Below, one piece after another: positions 1-11,820 of a stretch of 64,000 nucleotides of DNA. The position numbers and the translations under genes were made by a program. Source of the DNA: Phallus indusiatus (lineage: Eukaryota; Basidiomycota; Agaricomycetes; Phallales; Phallaceae); NCBI GenBank assembly GCA_027605045.1, contig JAQFWX010000039.1:62001-126000 (forward strand), written 5' to 3'. Below the pieces are notes generated by a model. It was not told the origin of the DNA. It did not search any database and saw only the letters and a list, made by a program, of their open reading frames with translations. The first letter of the stretch is position 1; each line of letters begins with the position of its first letter.

Positions 1-1020
1 GTCTAACTCGTTCATCAGGAAGAGGCGACCGTAACCATATTCACGAAACAATCGAAAAACGACTTCACAGCTTAGTCTTAAAGCTGAAACTTGAACTTGA
101 ACGTTGAACATTGAACGTCCAACATCAGATGGCCCGGGCACCCTAAGCTCTCTGTCCAACAACCTCCCATCCCAATACATCGAATTGTGTTCCCGCCTAA
201 TGCCATCTCCCAACATGATCATGATTGACACCGCTCTGCAAGTAAGTAGCCCCGAAATATCCAGCATCCTGACCGCATGCTAAAAGGAGATAAGCCACAA
301 TTTGATTCTATATTCTATGGTTCGTTTCTTTACACGGGTACTTACAACAAGCATGCGCTTGAAAACTATCAACCCATCGAATGAACGAACTTTATCAGGA
401 AATGACACGAAATTCCACGCCCTTTGCAACGGTCTATGAGATGGTCATTGAACTGCAGCTCGAGAGATGAAAAAGAAACTAGGTCACCTCTGCGATGATG
501 ATGATATCACCCATCGTCCACGATGATCAGATATCAACCTCCATGGCGTCACTTTCTCAACTAATGTGGTAGTCCTCTCCTTCGCTCTGCGACGTCTCGC
601 CCAATAACTCCCATAAGAACAAAAAGTCCCGTACGAATTGGTATCTTCACAATGGTCAAATGATCCTATGAAGTCTACATCTCAATATAAACAAGCAAAC
701 AAACAGCAATTACACCCACCTCGTCTTGAACGAACCTCGTGTTCTGCGGAATCCACGCCCGCAGTGCACCTAGCCCTGTACCGTCATACGGCACGTTGCA
801 AACAGGATTAAACGTGAAATAATAACATTTCATCAAATGACATCGATAATCCGCGTGAATTAAAGAGACGAATGCCATGTCGTCGGAAGATGGAGTAAGA
901 GAAAACTGGGAGAATTGAAAGTTGTCTACCGGTTACAGTCTAGAGACTGGCGCCCGTCTTTGACCAACTTTGCGATAACGGAGACCTTGAAATTGACTTG
1001 TTGATTCACCTCGCTTCTGT
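1..1020. repeat. Spacer block T, copy 1 (cut by window edge)
   Basis: This stretch recurs, diverged, at about 40100-41000 and 62820-63660, with a partial copy at 50330-50800. Shared landmarks are the stretch around 180-270 and the stretch around 540-860. Read on the minus strand, the block keeps a coding-like frame: IHADYRCHLM, then GALRAWIPQNTRFVQDE, followed by a GTGGGT donor, then further exon-like pieces (GVIGRDVAERRR). This suggests a decayed minus-strand gene copied with the receptor array. No complete gene is present here. The repeat call is seen directly; the decayed-gene reading is inference. Confidence 0.6.
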
Positions 1021-1099
1021 TCGGTTTTTGAGGTAATCGATATAGACTTTGCCCTCTTCGTCAGTGCTCGGATGAGTTATGGTCATCGGGTTCGCTCAT

Positions 1100-2030
1100 A
1101 CATAGACAGCTGGATTGGTCAGGCTCAAAGTGACCCCTGACTACATTGAAAACGAGGGCGTTGTGCGCGTTAGAGACGCCGGCCTTGACAAGCATGTGCT
1201 GTGTCTCGTTATAGCAGTGGGCTTTCTACAACTCGCAACACGCCGTGGGTATATGTTTGAGAGGGGACACTGAGCGCGGTGATCGTATCGTTATGAATAA
1301 CTGGGTGCTCCGTTGCGCTTAGTACAGTCTGTGTTGGTCCGGCGGCTAAGCGGTACGGGCTTGCGCCGAACCTAGATCCAAATATCCTTGACTAGAAAAA
1401 CGAAAAATACGTTCGCAATGGGCGATTGGGACGGGATAGTATGTACACGTGCCTTCAGGCGGCTGGAGCTGAAGTGTTCGCGACCACACTGGATAAACGG
1501 GACATGTAAACACGAGATTTCCAATGGCGGTAGAAGACGGTGTATTCATAGCCAGAGAAATCTAATTGACAAAGGTTCAAGGAGGTTGCAAAGAACCCCC
1601 TACAAGATACCTTTTCGTCAAGAACAAATTAGAGGGGTAAAGACAGAGGAATATAAGGAAATAATATTCAATTAAAAAAGAAGACCAGGTGAAAGACAGT
1701 GCGTTGGCTTACTTGTTCATTTATTCGTTGAAGTAGCGGCCTGAGGAAACAATTCGGACTACGTAAGCCGAACCGATGATGCCGTTCAACGCGACTTGCA
1801 CCATCCAGCCCAGAACCAACCTGCCCTACCTCTTGTTGTTGTACTCTGGGTTTAGGTGGGACAACAGGAAGGGTCCATTTTTAGGCCGGATTATGGGTAG
1901 GTTGTTGCGGGGTAAGGGGGCTGTGGGCTGTGGGCGGCAGTGTGTAGCATGCGGCGGTTACCAGAGTGCTCGCATCCCTCACAAAACGTGCCTTGTAATT
2001 GGATCTTATAACTGCTACTAGTTCCAAAAC
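1100..2030. repeat. Spacer fragments of blocks Q and R
   Basis: About 1110-1560 is a short diverged relative of block Q (compare 13750-13900 and 48700-49000). About 1620-1760 resembles the start of the boundary stretches at 14370 and 23050. About 1776-1930 resembles 17570-17710 and 60510-60680, sharing the stretch encoding WDNRKG in one frame. Short ORFs here change frame between copies and are not supported as genes. Confidence 0.5.
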
Positions 2031-2694
2031 AAAGTTGCTGAATTCAGCGAACGTCATGTGGGGCGCATCGTCAGGCGAATAAGGTGAATAATATGCGACA
2101 CCCTAAACCCTTAAACCGTCTTGAGCAACGTACGCTCGAGGCTTTTCCCCAATATCGGCACTGCAGCATCTGCGAACCTCAATTTATTTACAGAGGAAAC
2201 CTATTCGTGATGCGCCGCCTTATTATATGCTTCAGGTAAGCTCAAAATATTTCATTTCTTAGCGGCCTTCCTCAAAACCCGGTTTAAACTTCAAGATTCG
2301 TAGACACCGGCACTCCGGTTTATCAAGTTATCGCTCCAGGGCTTTCTATTTTTGAGGCAGCCTCTTTTCGCTGGGAACATGAGCATGTTATTACGCACTT
2401 TTGAATCTCAACTTTAGGACTGAGGGGTTGCACAGAAGCTGAAGCCCCTCGCGATGGGTGCAGACTCTAAATATGGATTCTGGTGATTCTAAGTGACTCT
2501 GGTAACTCATAGAAGTTCTGAACTAACGGTTAATGTAAAAATAAAGAAAAGCAACAAAACAACGAGGTGACAAGACGACGTAGGGTTCAGGTTCTGCTCA
2601 ACCAGGCGCTTGTGCGCAAACTCTGCGCAGCTCTTCACCTTTACAAATCTCAATCCCAGTGCCCAGCGTTGCGGCTCTTTAACAGTATCTTGAC
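2031..2694. other. 5' flank of NLR A
   Basis: No gene is seen. From about 2290 to 2500 the sequence is related to 52490-52700 upstream of NLR D, so the duplication that produced A and D included several hundred bases of upstream DNA. The promoter presumably lies here, but no TATA or CAAT element could be assigned with confidence. Confidence 0.45.
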
Positions 2695-5600
2695 ATGGCC
2701 ACTTCGACAGAGGGGATAACAATTTCAGGTGATTTTTTAATTTTTTATTCAAAGCCTCAGTTTATCTCATCTCGGAATGAAGATGTTCGCTTGACTAAAC
2801 CTTCACCTCCGTGGAAATGCAACCCCAAGGTCCAGATAATAATTAAGTACGGCAGCGAAGAGAGAACAAGCAAAGAAACAGCGTTCAAGAAACGTGATCC
2901 CTGCATAATATGGGACGAGTCTTTCTCATTGTATGTCAAAAACCACAATTTTTTTTATGTCCCTTACCGTCTCTATTTAGTGCCGGCGAGCTCACTGACG
3001 ACGCGCCCATAACTCTTAACGTTGTTCGAACCCATCGATTTATTCCGAGCCATACCATTAACTCGTGTGAACACAGGGTCATTGATCTACTTAAGATGCA
3101 AAGCAATTTTGGTTAGTCCAATTATCGAAAGTATCACCGCTAGTTTGCGCTTACATACATGATCGCAGGCTCATGTAAATTAGACATTACCGGAAACTGT
3201 CAATTGACATTCAAGATTGAGAAATCACCCAATGTCGTTTTAGAAATGGTACAGCAAGCATCGGCGATGCTGAAGAACCTCCCAAATCTGCCGGTCCCAC
3301 CCAAGGCTGTCAGCTTGGCCACCTCTGCGGCGCAGGCTTACAGCGATAATGAGGATATCTGGTCATCGTTTATCGACAAATTTGAGGTTTTTGTAAAAAT
3401 GGTAGATGAAATTTCAGAGGTAATCAAACTTACCTTCAAGTTTATCCTTCTTCCGAAGTCTTTTTTTTTTAGATAAGCCCATATGTGAAGGTGGCGTGGA
3501 GTGTATTGTCTGCTATTCCCAAGGTAGAAACATATTTTTCTTGTTGACATACCAAGCTACACATTAAATTTGTTAGACGATCATTGCGAAAAAAACTCGC
3601 GATGACAAAATCAAACAGCTATGTGATAAACTGCAGGACGTTTACGACTATATTACAGATGCAAAACGGCTACCTAAGCTTACCGAGACTCAGTCTAAGA
3701 CACTTTCCGCGGTGGTTACGCAAACCATTGAATGCGCGTATTTTATACGAGCATACTGTACCGAAAATACAGGTTATTGTTCTCACTATCTTGTGATCGT
3801 GCAATCAAACCTGATTTTCGACCCCTAGTCAAGAACACATTGAAAGGAGTCACCGGGAGTGCAGATGACAAGATCCAGGACTTCAACAACAACTTCGACC
3901 GGTTTATGGAAAATATGGAAAAATCAGTCAATCTTGAAACCAGCATCGTGACACTTCGTGTATCTGAGAAAATCACTGAACTCAGTACGTGAATCGTCAA
4001 GGTTACGTTATTATCAATCCATAACTTGGTTTCACAAGATGAGCTTGCATTGCTCGGCGAAATGCCCTACGATTCTAACGCTGGATATTTTCCAAGTAAA
4101 GAATGTTTACCCGGAACTCGACAAAAGCTGATCAACGATATATTTGAATGGGCCAATAACGACTCATCGACACAAATACTCGTGCTTAGCGGACAAGCGG
4201 GAACAGGAAAGTCCGCAATAGCACATACCGTTGCTAAACTGTTCAAAGAACAGAATCGACTCGGGTCCATGTTCTGTTTCAGCCAAGGCTATCCCGGTCG
4301 GCGCAATCGTCTCTTTAGCACTATATCCCGCGACCTTGCTGACGGAGATATCATGTGGCGTAAAGAATTGGTTAACGTTATTAACAACAACTCCGCAATT
4401 CGGAAGAAGGAGGATGTCAGAACGCAATTTGATGAACTTCTTATCAAGCCTTCCAAAAATATGGCAACTATTGGACCCGTGGTTATCGTCGTGGATGCTC
4501 TGGACGAGAGTGGGGATCGTAACGAACGCAAGGAAATCCTGGATATCCTCCTCAATAGGTGGATCGAGCTTTCGAAGAATTATCGTTTGATTGCTACCAC
4601 CCGTCCTGAGCAGGACATCGAGGCTGAATGCCAAAAGTTTGGACTAAGCATTACCTGTAAACGGATGGGGGATATCGATGTAGAGGAAGCAAATCTTGAT
4701 ATTCGAGCTTATGTCTCCAAGCGCCTCGAGTCAATATCGTCACACCTAGACGAGATAAATAACGACTGGCGCAGTATACTAGCCACGCACGCACAAGGTC
4801 TTTTCCAATGGGCTCAGACAGCATGTAGGCTCATTGATACTACCGTCACACGCCCACAGCTTATACGGGAAAACTGGGAAACTTGCGTGTCAAACTCTTC
4901 CTCTTCACTATACCATCTATATCATCAGATTATTTCAAATCAACCAGAGTCCCGGCGCCCTAGTTTCAAAGAACAATTCAAGGCGGTAGTAGGCGCTATT
5001 GTAAATGCACAAGAACCCTTCTCAATCCTCACGCTACAGAATATCTTTGAGGATATTGAAGATATCAGGTCGATACTCACCCCGTTCGGTTCGTTCTTTT
5101 CTGGCATTCATAACTCGTCCGGATCCACTCCTGTACGACCTCTTCACACCTCGTTATTCGATTTTTTCATGGCCGAAAAATTATCCGAGACGGACAAACA
5201 AATCCCTGAGAAAATAAATGAGTACTACATCGGCACGTCAAATCAAAGCCGGATGACGCTCGGTTGTCTCAAGGTGATGAATCGGATGCTCTGCTTCAAT
5301 ATCTGTCACCTCGAGACATCACACTTGCGCAATAAAGACGTGCCTGATTTCAGTGCACGTGTTGAGAAAGCCATTCCGTTACATCTGTCGTATTCATGTC
5401 GTTTCTGGGCCTTTCATCTCCAGTCCTCGCCTGTTAGCGGGGAACTCGTTCGTGAGGTCCGGAGATTGATGGATGACAACCTGTTGTATTATTTTGAGGC
5501 ACTCAGCTTGATGAAAGCAGTTGAGCGAGGTTACGCTGCAATGCAAGAAATAGCAAACTGGTGTAAAGTGGGTGATCGTTTACCTGTCGTATACATATAA

Positions 5601-8090
5601 ATGACTGACTCAGATGGCGGTAGGATGCAGCTGAGGATGCGATGGATGCATGGAAATTTGGATCCGATTTTGAAATCATAATGGAAGAGAGCACACCGCA
5701 CCTTTATATCTCCGCACTTCCTTCTGTCACTCGTGATTCATTCGTATCCAGAAAGTATCTTGAGAGGTATCCTGGGCTGTTCATGTCCGACGTTGGTCAA
5801 CCTGTTGGTCCTTCACGCAAAATCCGATTCATAACAAAAGAATTCTCCTTGGGTTATCCCATGAAGATCGCCTTTTCTCCGAAAGGCATATATATGGCAA
5901 CTCAATCTCTTTACAGTGAACTTCATGTCTGGAACTACTTAACAAGGGAGATGGTGTTTTGTACTACAAATCACTCGCAGAAAGTTTTCAGCATCGTATT
6001 TTCTCCTGATGGTGAATTGATTTACTGTTGTTTTTTGGGAGGCGAGATCATGATATGGAGTATGAAGACAAAGGAAATCGGCGTAGAGAATTATGCAGAG
6101 ATAATGGGCGCTAAGTGCGACTTTTGTACCATATCGTCGGACGGGTGCTTTATAGCCTGGCGGACGGAAAAGGAAACATTCGTATTCGATCGATTAACTC
6201 GTCGGATTGTCAAACGTTTCGAAGATAATTATTTTCCTGTATTTTCTCCCAACGGAGATTGGATTGCTCTTGGCCACACTGATAAAGTGCTCATATGGAA
6301 TACCCAAAACCAAATGCAACATTTCGTGCCCTGCTGTGACTTATGGAACTTCGCTCTCGCTAACAGATACATTGCATTTGTCGCGCGGGAAGGCATCGCA
6401 ATAGAGATCAGGGATGTACGGACGAACACCCGAGTCACCGAAATTCAACATGAGAAGCGCATTACAAGCTTCTGTCTTTCCCCTGACGATCGGTTTATCA
6501 TTGTTACCTCTGCCAGAACGTACTCGATTTGGAGTGTGTCTACAGGAGAATTAATCAGTCGGTCCTATGAAGAGGATCCCGCTTGCTGCTTAGGTTTCTC
6601 ACATGATTCTAAATCAATCGCCTTCCTCGTTACCGATGGCTCTGTAGCATCGTGTGCATATGAGACTCTCTATGTTCGGGAATGGGATAAATCTATAGAA
6701 CCGGATCACCCGCACAGCGATGACATTAGAAATGTGATCACAGTTTGGCTACGGGGTTCATATCTCATTCTTGGGTATAGGACAATTCTCCGAGATTACT
6801 ATCTCCAGATTTCGGATATCACGACAGCGAGTACAATTATCTTTGAAACCAAAATTGAGGACAATGGACCTCTCGATGTTGATCCTGACGAAGAAAACGT
6901 GCGTGTGGCATATGGCAACAGCCGTGGACTCTGGCTCTGGGACGAAAAAGAAGGCGAAATCATTGTAAATGGATCGGCCCGTTCAATCATTGCACTAGTC
7001 TGCTTGAAGAACTATTTTATTTCTGCACACGAAAGAACCATTACAATATGGGATAGCCATACCCGTACATTGGTTTGTGGTCCAATAGATTTACCACAGT
7101 ATGAGCTGAAATCCCTTCTCCCTGTGCGAAGTACCCAATTTGCTGTCGTTTATGAGGATAAAGCAGAAGTTTGGGAATGCAGACCGGGTAATAGAATAGG
7201 GGAGGCATTTGCAATCGAATCAAAGTATCCCCACTCGATTTCTATATCTGCCAATGGGAAACATACTATATGCATGTCGGAGTACGGTGTTGATACATTG
7301 GATCTAACAGGGGCAAGAGTGAGCTCACTTTTATTCTCATGCCGTGATCCTAAAAGGCGACTATCCCTCAACGGGAAGTATATGGCGTGGATTGATAAAG
7401 GTGAAATAAAACTCTTTGACGTGGACACCGAAACCTTCGTCACTGGCCCATCGTTAGATCAACCAGTCGAGGACTTTTGGCTCTCCGATGACTCTAAACG
7501 TATTACAATAAAATCCGGTAAGGATATTCGAGGGAACCCAAAGTTCTTAGATATTTGGGACATACAAAACAACAATATGGTCGCCAAAACAATTCAATAC
7601 CCGTTCAATAAGGAAATCAAAACCCTAATTTTGAGCGGAAGATGCCTAATAGTTTTAACTGGGTGGTTTGGGCAATGTCATGTCTGGGACTTGGATACGT
7701 TGGAGGTAATGTCTACTCTGTATACCCTTCCCCCAGTCGCCACCTCGGATGGTTCGGACATTGAGGGGTAAGTTTAGTATCACTTACATTCAGTGTGTTT
7801 CACTTCAAAAAAAAACATACAGAAGATTGATACCGTACAAGACGGAGTCATTAGATTATGCATTAATGGCCTGGAGAACAGCTTCACTTTCCCCTTCCAC
7901 TGAGATAGATTACAACGGCTGGGTTTTCGGTTTGCGAGGTGAACTTTTGTTTTGGGTTCCACAAAGAATGAGAAAGCAGTTCTGGTTCCCATGCATGACG
8001 CATATGCCATATCGAAACTTTACAAAACTGAATCTCTCAAACTTTGTACATGGTTTGGATTGGACAAAATGTAAATCGGGAAACAACTAA
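2695..8090 (+). CDS. NLR A: C2-like / helical / NACHT / WD40 receptor, intact
   Basis: Predicted fungal NOD-like receptor of about 1634 residues. Exons: 2695-2728, 2783-2930, 2981-3111, 3169-3419, 3473-3523, 3577-3772, 3829-3984, 4039-5571, 5631-7767, 7823-8090; phases agree throughout and the frame is open. Residues 1-104 form a C2-like sandwich (IIWDESF resembles the PxWNExF signature). Residues 105-322 are helical (AWSVLSAIPK, QTIECAYFIRAY). NACHT follows, with Walker A GQAGTGKSA near 374, Walker B VVIVVDALDES near 470 and TTRPEQD near 509. The linker STPHLYISALP near 860 leads into a degenerate WD40 propeller (FSPDGE, FSPNGDWIAL, SIWSVSTGEL). The last exon ends FVHGLDWTKCKSGNN. In this family the propeller is thought to sense a ligand, NACHT to oligomerise on ATP, and the N-terminus to signal cell death or defence. 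The start matches D; the residue aligned with this Met is Val in B and C. The only copy with no doubtful exon or frame. Confidence 0.85.
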
Positions 8091-9300
8091 GTCCACACAG
8101 AATTCTCAATATATGCATTTGTATTTATTGAACAGTTCAAGTTGGGAAAAAATATTATTGAGACAAATATTACTATTACCGCGGCTTCAAGTTTGAGCCT
8201 GAAATCACGCGCGTGGATGCAAAAATTCACATAAAATCGATTATTCCCAAAATCGAGTCGATCCAGCATCCGCCAATCAATATCAATGACCGGCATTCAC
8301 TGGACGTGCACGCACCGGCGCCAAATTTAAACACAGCAGACCCGAGATGATCTTCAAGCGGTGTGAGCTAAAAGTGCTGTCTTCTTAACAAACGGCCGAG
8401 AGTACAAGGTTATTTTTGAAATTTTCAATGAAGGACTTCCGGTGTTGAGAATGTTCCTCCAGAGTTAGAAAAAAGATAAAGGTTCAGGCAAGTACAAAAT
8501 CTTGAAGCGCCATTCGTTCTTTCGCTCTTAGTGCTCACTGTGGTTTCAACACTATCATTAGATAAAACGTCGAATCCACTTACTTCAAGTGCTCCTAATC
8601 ATTGTTTTGCCTCAAGAAGTGCTCGGTCATCCATCCCCTACGGAACCACCAACTGTCGCATTCCCAAGTTCGTCCCGGCCCGGGAAATGTCAACACTTTC
8701 ATCTCATCAGACTCTTTCATACTCAACTGGATGCTCATATTCTTCGAAAAAGATCCTATAAAGAGGATACGCGTACTTACGGTGCTATATTCGGTCAAAA
8801 TTTGAAGCTTGAAGAAGCTCCGGGCGATTCAACGTATTGGACGGTCCAAAAATTTTTAAATGAATCAATTGGTTGAAAATGAAGCCAGCTATTGCATTGA
8901 TCATTAGTGTGAGTTAGTTACTCGCGCTTCTAATTATTTGGAAGACAACAGGTCTGATTTTCTGGTACATTCGACAGCCGAAAGAACTCAAAGAACAATG
9001 TGAAATTCACATACGGATGCTTTACGTCGAATTGGAGTAACTGTGGACTCGTCTAGGATATACCTTAATGGACGCAAAAACGTTTGCCGCTGCCCATGAT
9101 GGTTCAACTGAGGCCAACGATCAAGTGGTAAGAGAATCGCTTCCTTCATAAGAAGATGTGCTACTGACTGAATGAACCCTGTCCTGCTTTTGCAGAATGA
9201 TAATGATGACGAACGTGCAAGAATGATCGAGATGAAGCGGCTCAAGTAAAAATTCATCTTTAGCGTTATTAACTCTATTGCTTTCCTTGTTAGATCACTT
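8091..9300. other. 3' flank of NLR A, related to D 3' flank, with small exon-like pieces
   Basis: Parts match the D 3' flank: 8800-8890 resembles 58655-58725 and 9110-9150 resembles 58945-58985. Exon-like plus-strand pieces occur. ATG at 8881 followed by a GT...AG interval to about 8951 would give a small protein opening with a hydrophobic segment (ALIISLIFWYI) and then KELKEQCEIHIRMLY. A second piece near 9069-9117 (MDAKTFAAAHDGSTEAND) meets a GTAAGA donor and a CAG acceptor at 9195, then NDNDDERARMIEMKRLK. Stops separate these pieces, so they look like remnants. No intact gene is claimed. Confidence 0.3.
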
Positions 9301-10731
9301 GACTGAAGGGCTTCCGAACTCTATACGAACTGAAGATTGCGAAACTACAAGAGGAACTAGGAACCTTGTCTTGCCGCTCTGTAGACGTATTCAATGTGTT
9401 GCGGTGAAGGAGAGCTCGCTGTTCGTATTCGTTTGCGATCATACTGCATTGTATTGTGTATTGAAATATAATATGATATACTAGATTTTGTTGCATATCG
9501 ATCTAAACTGGTGGCCGCGGACCGCGTGTCTTGCCACGTCATACTTCGAGAAAAAAAGTGCTCAAGAGGATCTCCAGAGAAACGGCACGTAAGAGCAAGA
9601 TATCGATGAAAATCTGACTGTCATTAATGCATTTTTGCTCAATAGTCAAATCAAAAGCTGTTAACAGCAGCTACCACTATGACTTGGGAAAACAAACCCA
9701 TAGACTTTGAAAGGAATGCTAGACTCTGACAGAAGCGCTGATAGACGAAGCGGATGAGGAGAACCGTAAGGTATACAGAAACCTTTACTCTATTTTATCT
9801 ATTTTGTGGAGTTATTCATGATGGTTGGGTTAGAAATCTTGTCCGGGACCAGTACATCCAAGCACCACAACTCGATCGATAACTGGAGAACGCTCCGCAC
9901 ATCTGGCGGCCACGAACCAATACCGAACAAATGATCATGTCTCAGGAATTGTAATCAAAACACGAGGACGTCTGGTGTGCAACTCCAAAGTCACAGCACC
10001 TCTATCAAACCGCCGATATCATCATCATCATCATCATCATCATCATCGTCATTATCAACGTAAGAGCTAACCGAGAAAGAAGATAAACTTACCCGTTGTG
10101 AAGTCTGCGTGGACCGGCGTTTCATTCAAGACATGAACATGAATCTGGGAATGGGCAGTGCGTTGTTCAGTAGTCTTTGACTATCGCCAGTATACCCCGT
10201 CTTCCTTCGAGCGCATCGACTGTCAGCAACGGCACGCCTCTGATCAATGAGCGGGTGGGAAGAAAAGCGCAGGAAAGTTGCAGACCTAGGTCTAGTGCAG
10301 ATAGCTCTATTCAAAGAAGCACATCGTCAGCGCTGCATCGTCATCATCATTCTTGTTGTCGCGTGCTGGAAAGGAATGAGAGATCCCGGGCCCAGACGAT
10401 GAAGCAGGTGCAGGAAGAATTGGGATCATTACTATTACCACCCGCTATTTCCTCACAAGCTCAAAAATATCGAGCGAGTCTTAGCCCGGCTCAGAAATTA
10501 AGTCATTTATGGGTAGCAACATGTACAGTTCTCTTAGCAGGTCGACACACTGTTGGTGATCGATATCTATGCCACATGGTCAGTTCTGACTCCTTGAAGC
10601 TTTTCCAGGACAATATTTCGGCCCGCATCATTCACTTTTGGTTCCATCCAGATGTGTACCCAAACGTCAATTTCGTACGATGCAATGGCAGACGTCCCGA
10701 GAGACAATGGAATGGCTATGCAAGTGCGTGA
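9300..10731 (+). pseudogene. Block P copy 1: decayed coiled-coil gene
   Basis: One of three diverged plus-strand copies (others about 34340-35010 and 36960-38230). Coding-like exons with conserved splice positions are visible. A heptad-like stretch ELKIAKLQEELGTLS lies near 9327-9372. An exon around YFEKK ends at GTAAGA near 9591, with an acceptor near 9646, followed by the ELTAATTMTW-like stretch, which reads LEQEPLTAVMTW in the 34.5 kb copy. An open frame at 10177-10731 contains SLLLPPAISSQAQKYR. Stops and frame changes interrupt the whole. The product is not recognised; a coiled-coil protein is inferred from heptad spacing only. The frame at 10177 has no strong start context. Confidence 0.35.
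10018..10047 (+). repeat. (ATC)10 microsatellite
   Basis: Ten uninterrupted ATC units, followed by imperfect continuation to about 10055. It lies inside the decayed block P copy, in a part read here as intronic or intergenic. It is absent from the other two block P copies. Confidence 0.9.
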
Positions 10732-10799
10732 TTCGCGTGCATATGTGATTTGTTTTGAGTCATTGTGCTCATTGGATCTTTTTGTTCATTTTTTGGCAG

Positions 10800-11047
10800 G
10801 TTGGGATTTGCATTTCTGAAAAAGTCTACTGAAAACCCCATAAGAGGCGCGGACACAAGGTACAAGTTATCCGTTTCTGCCCTACAAGTAATAATAAATC
10901 TATTCCCATTTCTTCACAATCAGAGCTTTAGAATCAATTATCAAAGCTTATGCAACTATCGAAGGCTCAACCCGCGCTCTTGGGTTGGCTAATCTTCGAA
11001 TTCATCGACAACTGCAGCATCATTACCAGCTCTCATCACTGATTTAA
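10800..11047 (+). pseudogene. Two exon-like pieces of an unknown protein
   Basis: An acceptor TTTTGGCAG at 10791-10799 precedes an open piece (10800-10859) reading FLKKSTENPIRGADTR. A GTACAAG donor at 10860 and a CAG at 10921-10923 lead in matching phase to a second piece (10924-11047) reading ALESIIKAYATIEGSTRALG and then LANLRIHRQLQHHYQ, ending in TAA. Composition and splicing look like true protein-coding exons. They could be the 3' end of the gene whose 5' part lies in 10177-10731, joined through a GTGATT or GTGCGT donor near 10727. The family is not recognised. Confidence 0.35.
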
Positions 11048-11820
11048 TTCGCCGATGTCCTTGTTAGCGGGTACGATTTGACGTGGCATTTGCCTTCTTC
11101 GTAGAGCCGTTTTAGCGCAAATGTATGTACTTACGTTAAGGGCCTGGTGTGTAGATACATTTATGTACTGCTTGCGTCCAGAGTCTCGCGCATCTTTCGT
11201 GAAGCCTTCTTTACTCCAGAGTTAGTGTGGGGCTTATAGCTATATTGACAGAAACCGCAGTTTGGCAAGACATTTGCGCAACACTTGATCAATTAGTTAC
11301 TATCCAAAGCTGCTTCCTCCCACATCCATCACCTCAGATGATTCAGATCTAAAAAGGCTCTACAGCGTCTGGACGAATAGAGTAGGATGATAAAAAGACT
11401 TACACTTGCGTTTGCAGCTGCGAGCTCCTTACATCCTGATACGAGAATGCTATCGTTTGGACCACTATTTGTGAACCTTAAGGACTGGGAAAAGACTGGG
11501 GACTGGGAAAAAAGCTAGCGATTGGAGGGTGGCTCGGACCAAGGACACAACTGTAAGCGTCATTGCTCCTTCATTCTCTAGTCACCAGGTTCTAATGCTA
11601 TCGTCAGTTATCCTAATATCTTGATATTGGGTTGCTTCGCAGAGGATAGGCCTTCCATTTCCTGCGAAAACGGAGATTCATGTCATATTCCCTGGTCCCT
11701 AGCAGGTTCATCTCGCGAACATCAACACCTTCCTTTACCTCAAAACTGTTTAAAAATGTAAACCCAGTCGGTATGCTGGACAGACGGGCTAAAGAAACGA
11801 TGTGAGTTCTTCGTGCTTTC
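11048..11820. other. Intergenic, no gene seen
   Basis: No open frame of interest. The end (11640-11820) is related to 34020-34320, sharing a cctgc-aaaac-gagatt stretch and a later stretch near TTCGTGCTTTCT, so another diverged spacer segment starts here. Confidence 0.4.

Noticed and set aside
5566..5630. GTGGGT at the end of the NACHT exon as the true donor
   Set aside because: It is a better motif than GTGATC but gives the wrong phase into the WD40 exon in all copies.
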